Position numbers and translations under genes: made by a program. DNA of 64,000 nucleotides from Omphiscola glabra (Eukaryota > Mollusca > Gastropoda > Lymnaeidae), in the NCBI GenBank assembly GCA_964017045.1, contig OZ024794.1, forward strand, positions 54,529,608-54,593,607, in the 5' to 3' direction. Positions 47,601-56,600 of this stretch are shown piece by piece (the first letter of the stretch is position 1; the number at the start of each line of letters is the position of its first letter). Below the pieces are notes generated by a model. The model had not been told where the DNA came from. It worked only from the letters and a program-made list of their open reading frames with translations, and made no database searches.

Positions 47601-50600
47601 CCAGCACTATTATAGACACGGTAATTTAAAAAAAAAGCCAGACTTATTGGACAAGACATCTCGATCGGATGTCAAGTTAAAGAGCAACAAAAATGGTTTA
47701 CAGATCGAAACCAAGGGGTCAGATGGTTGACCGGGCTAGCGAGACTGAGATGGATTTATGATGTAGCGACAGATTTAATTCAGTTGGTGTTCCGCGCACG
47801 GCAGCGTTAAAACCGTGGATCGATCTGAATGGAAGGATGTGGTGCAGCAGGTCGGAGCCCAGCATGGGCAGTAGCGACATTGATGGAGAGGGTGGTGTTT
47901 AAAATATTTGTAGGAAGCACACCAAATCTCGTCAATTGGTTTGTCAGTACAAATGAATGGATGTGACAATTAAAAATTTTTTATGGACATTTGCATTGAA
48001 AACACTGAACACAAATAACCGTTACGTTAAACGCATAGGCACAACACAGCTGTTACCAAGAAAGCTAAGCATAGTTTAATATTCTTTAAATCGATGTCAC
48101 GTTGAAATTGACGAAAAATACATGTTACTTACATACATGTTGCTGACATACAAGTAGCTGACATACATGTTACTGACATACATGTTACTTACATACATGT
48201 TGCTGACATACATGTTGCTGACATACATGTTACTGACACCCATGTTGCTGACATACATGTGATTGACATACATGTTACTGACATACATGTTACTGACATA
48301 CATGTTACTGACATACATGTTACTGACATACTTGCTACTGACATACTTGTTACTGACATACGTTTTTAATGCATGTGTCTATAATTCAAGATAAACCAGA
48401 TTCTAAAGTCATATTGTTTACATAACAATTTAATAATTGACTATTTTTACCTTCTTACTCAGACCCTTCTAACGGCGATGCCTTTGAACTGAGGAAAGAG
48501 CTACAGACCAAACCACGAGTTTATGAAAATATCTTGAACGAGGCCGAAAAAAACTTTAGGAGTCTCTGTTCTTTACAAAACAAGCTAAAGACGGTAAATA
48601 CTTGAACGTTTAAAAGAAAAAAAAAGAAGAACGCGTAGTAAGAGGATGAACATAATATCACAAAGTGTGTTTAGGTGATGCGGTTTGTTAAGATACGGAC
48701 AACAGTGGACAGTTACCCAGGGCTTCACGATTGTAGGGGTCTCACGCTTGTAAGGGTCTCACGCTTGTAGGGGTCTCACGCTTGTAGGGGTCTCACGCTT
48801 GTAGGGGTCTCACGCTTGTAGGGGTCTCACGATTGTAGGGGTCTCACGCTTGTAGGGGTCTCACGATTGTAGGGGTCTCACGCTTGTAGGGGTCTCACGC
48901 TTGTAGTTTTGGAAATTTAATTTGATTTCACAGTGCAGTGGCCAATTTTTAAAAATTTTAAAACCAATGACACTGTTTGTGTTTTTGCTTGTTTAAGGGT
49001 AATAATGGGGGAGACTGCAATCAGGTTAGCACAATAGGAAGTTAGTAAAACACAGTAAGGTTAAACCTGAAAAAAAAGGAATGCAAAAAAACAACGAACG
49101 TGTCGGCAGGAAGCCTTCATCAGCGAATAAACAGAAAAACGAATAAAATAAAAAACTATCAAAAAATTATAATATGGCTGAGAAGTAGTGTCCACGAGGG
49201 CAGCAAAAGATTTGTGATAGAATAATAATAATAAAAAATATATAGTGCTAATGTAAAGCAAATATATTAGCCCCCCCCCCCTGGCGGCACCCCCCCCCCC
49301 CCCAACTAAATGACTGAAAATATGATTTCCTTTAGTCTGCTATATATAGTTACACTCTATAGATTCCAGAGGCGAAACTAAGCTGGGGCCAAAAGCATGC
49401 CTCCGGGAAGTGTTACAACCGGAATAAGTGTGTGTCTTTGTATGGAAGGGGGTGGGCGCCAGAGTCAGAAATCCTAATCCCTAATTTTTGCATTGATAGA
49501 TGCCCACCCCTAAACTCATGAAAGGGCACCCCGACCCAAATGAAATCATTTGAAAGTTAGTGAAAGTAACACTGGTCATGACGCATGGGCAAACCTGTGC
49601 CCAAATGCTGTTCCTATTTACCTGAATGGTTTATAGGAGAGTAGGGGGTCCCACTGTATTAATTTGCCCAGCCGCCCCCCCCCCCCGTTGCTGTTACGAC
49701 GCCACAGTATGTAGGATACCATGCAGTTAAAGACACGTAATAATTACAGGAAGTTTAGGGTGTGTAATATTGTGTGCAAGTCCTGTGTCTAGTATCTAGT
49801 GTCTTCAGTTATCTTGGCCACATTTTGCAGTAGTTTGAGATCCTGACTCATTGCGAACTGACCCAACACTATTGGAGACCCAGATTACAAAGACGGTGGT
49901 GGCTTGATACAAACAATTTAGATATGCCCCCGTTGTTCAACTAATGACATTGCAGCAGTAGTAAAACATCTCAGAGGGTTCTATAATTACTCCACAAACA
50001 CCCGGTGTCATCAAGGGATCTTAAAATTTATTTTTGCCCATGATTCAATTTTCGAGTTAATTTGTTCTTCACCCGTATACTTTTTTTTCGGAGAGACAAA
50101 CACATTTAGGAGATGACATTTAAATATAGACATTTAGGAGACGACATTTAAACGAAGACATTTAGTAGACGACATTTATACAAAGACATTCAGGAGACGA
50201 CATTTAAACAAAGACATTTAGTAGACGACATTTATACAAAGACATTCAGGAGACGACATTTAAACAAAGACATTTAGTAGACGACTCCCCCGGGGCTCTA
50301 GTCGGCATGTCCGTCCCATAAATGGCATGTCGACAAAGAGGCGTTTTGCAACGAACCCCCTGTAACATTACTCGGGGCACATGATCACCGTGTAGGGGAC
50401 CCGCGCCGAAAGGCAAAGGTAACGCACGGAAACTGCGTTAGAAAGAGCACGACTGCATGGTTTCCTACCAAATGCAGCCGAAAATAACGTAGAAACAGGT
50501 CGGGATATGATTACAGTTGCCGCATGGATATGAGGCGAAGGAGTGTTGCGACCCTAGCCGATGATTCCAAATATGCAGTCTTGAGGGTACTGCTCCTAGG

Positions 50601-53600
50601 CAACCTCTCTTTTTTTATCATTTCCCAGCTGCGGTGTGAATTAGTCATGCCGCAGAAAACCACGTAAACCCTATTAGAGGGCGTCTGTTAACACCTACGA
50701 GTCTCCCCGGGGTGGGAAGGGGGGGGGGGCTTTAGAGACGTAAATTGTATCCACCCCAGCCCAAGGAAGTCCGGCCCGGTTGCTGTGTATGCATCACCCC
50801 GGCTGGCCAGATGTTTCTTCTCTGATGCGGCCTCACTCGCATAATCAATCGAGTGGAAGGGTGGGTGGGGCTGTCTCAGGGGCGGGGACCCCTCGGCATG
50901 CCGCTTCGCGGCCTGACTGGAATAGAGACCACTGGGGGAGTGGTTGAATACCAGTTGGGGGCGGTGGAGGTATGCTGGGGAAGACCTTATGAGCATCGGC
51001 TCGATGGTCTGCTGATTTTCTTAAGTAAGTAAGTTTGTTAGTAGACGACATTTAAACAAAGACATTCAGGAGACGACATTTCAACAAAGGACACTTAACT
51101 TTTTTAATGTACTTTTTCTCTTTGTCGTGTTTAACATATTTCTAAAACACATTTCTTGCACCGCCTCTAATCTGGGAGAAATCAAAACGTTTCCCATCAC
51201 GCCACTGTTGAACTCAAATAAGATGAATTTCTATTCAGGGCACGTTCGACCCACGCCTGGTTTGCAAGTACAGCGTGGCCTCGCCTCCATACAACCGGTT
51301 CAAGCAGGAAGTCATCTCTATATCGCCGTACGTTTGTCTTTACTATCAAGTTATTACCGACGATGAAGGGGCCTACATCATCGACTTCACCAGGAAGAAG
51401 GTACGCAGCCATTTCACAAATTTGTGCTAAAATTAAAACAAAGTTTTTCGCATAAATCCTTTATAAAATGTAATAGCGAGCATTTGAAAATGTGTGTGTG
51501 TGTGATATCCGAATAGCACTGAGTCTAATAATACCCGGGTGCGAATGGCGGCGCTGCGTGTCTGGGTCCATTTTGACTAATGCTATTCGGATGTCATTTG
51601 TGGTAGTTTATTTTAGTTTAAATGAAGAAATAAGTTTACAAACGTATAGTACATTCAATTATCTTTCATTTGATACCTCATTTGGTCTTACAAACCCAAC
51701 AATAATATTTTAAATCGTTTTTTTAAATCCCAACCTCTCAATTCTGGTACCCGGGTGCCAATAGCCACTTCGTTATAAGAATACCATTTAGTGCTCCCCT
51801 CCCTCTAAGGCTCGCAGCCTCAATTTTTTTCATCGCCTTGAACTGTATTAATGTTCTAAAGTCCCACCCGCATTTACACCGCAGATTTACTACACCAAAT
51901 ATTTCATAAAAACAAATGAAAATATTACGCACCAAAGGCACTTGCAATATATTTTTTTAAAAAAGAATGTCATTTAGCGCAGTTATCGGAAATTTTATTT
52001 CATGAAATCAGTGGCGTCATATTTCCTTCATCTTCCCCTTGAAAAAAACAGGAAAACATTATTTTTGGGGGTTGGGGCTGATAGAAGGTGTTTTCATTGG
52101 CAACACGACTATGAGCCAAGTTTCAGCTCGAAAGGTTGGCGGGATGTGGGTCAATTAGCCATCTGAATATTTTGCCAGCCACGAACAAAAGCGGATATTA
52201 TAGGATTTAAAAAAAAAACAAAACCTGACGCTTGCAATTATTCAAGTTTGATTGTATGATCATGTCCATCTGTCGAACAACTTTAGCTGAACACGACAAA
52301 ACCCATCTTGACGTGTTTTTCTCGCTACGTCCTTGTCTCCGCTGTGCGCGCTGCAATGATGACGTCTCGTTATTTTCACTTTCCTAAGAAGATGCTTTAA
52401 TTGTTTAGTTAACAAAATTTGCACTCATTGTGGACTACAATGTGCACTCTGTTACAGCTGGATAGAGGCAAAACAGAGAAGGGAGGTGCATCGGTCAGAA
52501 GTGAAAGCCGAACAAGTGAGCTGTAAGTCATTTCATGCAATTCTTCCGTTCGTGTGTGATTGTTCAGGAATACAAGTCTTTAGCAGGCCTTAATTTTTTT
52601 AAAATCTTATTTTATGTTCTCTAGTTCTAACTTTTCCTCAAACGAATTCATTAAAAAAAAAAGAACTTTGGTAAGTTTTAGCCTCATTCTGAACTGTAAA
52701 ATATTGCACAAATTCATAGAGATGTCCCATTTGATGTATCTTATGACAGTTTAAGTACCCTACATTAATGCTCATGATCAACTTTATATTTTATCACTGG
52801 TTTTTTTTTTTTAAAGTTTAAAAAAACCCAAACAAACATGTTCTCAACTGTGGCATTCAACTATTTTAGGTCTTTTGTCAATGATCACGAGTCTGAGGTT
52901 GTGAAACGTATGGGCCAGAAGGTAGCGGCTATCACCAAACTGGACACCTCACAAGACCCTTCGGGTTTTCCGTTCTCCGGTGAACCGTTTCAGGTGAGCT
53001 AAGGCTAGTCTACTGTTTTCTCGACTTAATTATGGATTTGGCTTATTATTATTATTATTATATGTTGTCTTATATAGCGCGGTACCCCCAGCCTAGGGCT
53101 AGGCTCACCGCGCTGTACATAAAAATATTAGCAAAGGAAACATAATCGTGACAATAAAATAAAGTGCATTTATGTGATACAAAAAACAGTTGTATAGATA
53201 CAAAACAAAAACAAATTCATATTCACCCCACCCACCCCAGAACTTTTACATGACATACCATGGACGGCAGCTAGCAGCATCGTTTATCGGTCAGATGTGG
53301 GGAATCAGTCGGGGTAATAGAGTTTAAAGAGATGTGTTTTGAGTGCAGTTTTGAAGGCCTGTGTGGTTGTTATATTGCGGATGTTAAGTGGCAGAGAATT
53401 CCATTGTTTGGGGGCGCAGAAAGAGAAAGATCGTTCACCATATGTTTTAGTACGTGTCTTAGCAACGGACAGAATACGCGTGTCTGCGGAGGAGCGAAGC
53501 TGTCGAAGGGGTGAATAGACAGAAAGAAGTTTGGTTAGATAGGAAGGGCAGGAATCTGAGAAAAAGTTATGACAGAGAACAGACAGCTTGTAATCAATGC

Positions 53601-56600
53601 GTGCCTGTATAGGAAGCCAATGAAGTGAGTGGAGTAGTGGAGTGACATGATCACGTTTTTTGCCTTTAGAACTAGCCTAGCAGCTGAATTTTGAATCTTT
53701 TGTAGTTTTTCTATGAAGTGTTTTGGTGAACCTGACAGAAGAGAGTTGCAATAGTCAAGACGCGAGAGAACAAGAGCACAGACTAGTGTTTTTGTTGCGC
53801 TAACTGTGAGGTAGTGGCGGATGGAGCTGATCTGACGGATAGCGGTGTATGCAGAACGACAAGTGTGAGAGATATGTTTATCAAGAGACATGTTGTTAGA
53901 AAGAATATAACCAAGATTCCTAGCAGAGGATGTAAACTTTATGTCTGAGTTACCTACTTGAAATGAGTTGGGGAGAGTTGAGGTAGATGATGATTTGTGA
54001 TTGTGAATGAGGAGTGCTTCCGTTTTGTCATCGTTCAGCTTCAACTTGCTGTGTGTCATCCAAGACTTAACATCACCAATGCACTCCTGCAAAGTCTGGA
54101 CAGCGGAATCCACAAGAGAGGGATGGGTATGCTTGTATAGCTGCGTGTCATCTGCGAATGACTGGCTCTCAACAGCATGCCTCCCAAGCAAGAGGAGCAG
54201 TGGCCTGGTGTACAATGTGAATAGAACCGGGCCCAAAACTGACCCCTGTGGCACTCCGTACACCAAATCAGCACTGCCGGAGAGAAAGTCATCGATAGAG
54301 ACCGCCTGCGTTCTATTGGAGAGGAACGACCTAAACCAAGACAAAACAGAACCAGAAATGCCAAAATAATTTTCAAGGCTTACATTGAGCGGTGTGCTGC
54401 AGCGGCCCATCAAGAAACAGCCGGCTCTGCAAATCTCGGTGAATAAATTTCTTTCGCAAGCAAACGCTATTTCAGACTCCAATAGCGTTATAATAATTAC
54501 CGAGAGATTGACAAATCATTTAATTCGTTAAATTTTATAGTTTCCTTTCTTTGGATTTTGGAATTGTTTTTATTAGTTCGACATTTTAACAATTGGTTCA
54601 GTAGAATAGTTAAAATTTAACAACCGGCTCAGTTGAATAGTCAAAATTAAACAACCAGTTTGTCTGAACTGGACCGGTCCCAGCACATGGCTACTTATAT
54701 CATATAAGTTTTGTATTCTGGGTTGATTACTTGTGTGAGATGTCCGTAATAATGTAGGATGCTGTGAAATGATTTTTGATAGATTCGTTCCTGGGATCGG
54801 TAAGGTGAAAAAAACGCATTTTGGGCCATAGGAAATGCCTGGATCCACCTCCACTCTACGAAAAAAAATCCGCAGTTAGCCGAAAATGCCGCTCCTCAAA
54901 AATAAAGAAAAATACTGCTACCAAGGGCGCACCGCTCCCTCCTCTCCCCCTTCCTACCCCACTGATAGGAAGGGGTCCGTGGTCTTTATATCACTGGCAG
55001 AGGGGTCGATGAGTTAAAAAAAAGACATAGAAAAGATAAAAGACCCTGTCCTACACCACATTTTTCGTTTACCACAGGAAATATTACCCGTTCTAAATAA
55101 ATATGAGCTATTTTTAGTAACGCGGCGGCCATATTGGGATCCTAATTTCCATAAAAATTCTAATTTCATTTCAGGTACTAATTATCAACCCCATAGAATC
55201 TATCTTTTTAGTTGAAATTAATTTTAATTAAGGATCTTCAATTTTAGGGTCCCAGGGGGGTCTTCTACCTTAACAAAATCCTCATGTAAATAACCTCATA
55301 ATAATGAGAAGGATGTCAATCAAACATCTGTAACTAAAACCATTGCCCATTTAACACAAAGAAAGTAACTGTTAGCCCAAACGTTGAAAATATATGTAAC
55401 TGTTAGCCCATACGTCGTAATATATCTCTTTTTTAGTCTTAACATATCACACAACTAATTTCTTTTAGCTCGTACATTGGCTTAAATAGAATGTATCTAT
55501 CTACTTTTAGCCCTTACATAGTAATGTATCTACTTTTTGTCCAAACATAGTCATGTATTTACTTTTGCTTACAGGTGGTCAACTATGGAATGGGAGGTCA
55601 TTATGACGTACATTTAGACCCATTTGACGGGGTAAGACATATTTAAGTTGCTACCTTCCTTTGGTCTCATTGCTGATTATATATGTAAATAATGATCTGT
55701 ATATATATGTGTGTATATGTATGTCTTCTTTATTCTGTAGGGAACAAAATCTTCCAAGTGTAGTTACATACCCGGTAAATGACTTTAAAAAATATTAATT
55801 AGTAAGTGATATTTGCTAGGAATGGGTTGGAATCTTATATAAAACGCAACATCCATTTAAAAAAATAATAGTTACGTTTCTACCTAACAGGAGGCTAGAA
55901 AAAACAACTTTGATGTAATGGAGAACTGTGGAAATAGACTCGCAACCTTCTTGATTTATGTAAGTGACTTCAATTTGACACTTAATGTCAGTATGAATTT
56001 GATGTTTGTAAGTGACTTCAATTTGACACTTAATATCAGTATGAAATTGATGTTTGTAAGTGTGACTTCAATTTGACACGTAATGTCAGTATGAGATTGA
56101 CAGTTCGTGCTAGTGTGCAAAAACTGAAGTCGGGGCCGTCTTAACAGCAACTGGTGCACACCTGGGCAAAGTAATGCACTCGCGGTCCCTACTCCCCGAC
56201 AATCCAGTCAGGTAATTTTAGGAACAGCATTTGGGCCCAGGTTAGCCCATGCGATATAACCAATGGTGTAGTTTCCCCCCACTAACTTTAAGCCACTTTC
56301 ATTCGGGGTTGAGGGGGTGCTGGAAAACGAAGGCATTTCAGGAGTTTAGGTGTGAGCCTCTATCAGCGCCAAAATTAGGGATTAGGAATCCCATGGCCAT
56401 CTCACTTCTGCCCCCCCCCCTTATCCGAGCGATAAGCCAAAATTAAGGATTAGGAATCCCATCGCCATCTCTAACTCTGCCCCCACCCCTTTCCGAGCCA
56501 TAAGCCAAAATTAGGGATTAGGAATCCCAGGGCCATCTCTAACTCTGCCCCCACCCCCTTTCCGAGGCATAAGAAAACCACATTTATTCCGGTTCTGGCG

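Noticed and set aside
47545..47730. 61-codon open frame with Lys-rich C-terminus
   Set aside because: Lies in intron 6, matches no part of P4HA, and has no splice sites in a usable phase that I can justify.
50688..51051. Overlapping open frames in a GC-richer block
   Set aside because: Within a retroposed insertion; no recognised motif and two frames equally open.
55741..55780. Possible extra exon between exons 11 and 12
   Set aside because: Has an AG before and a GT after, but exon 11 joins exon 12 directly in phase and the alignment with P4HA needs no extra residues.
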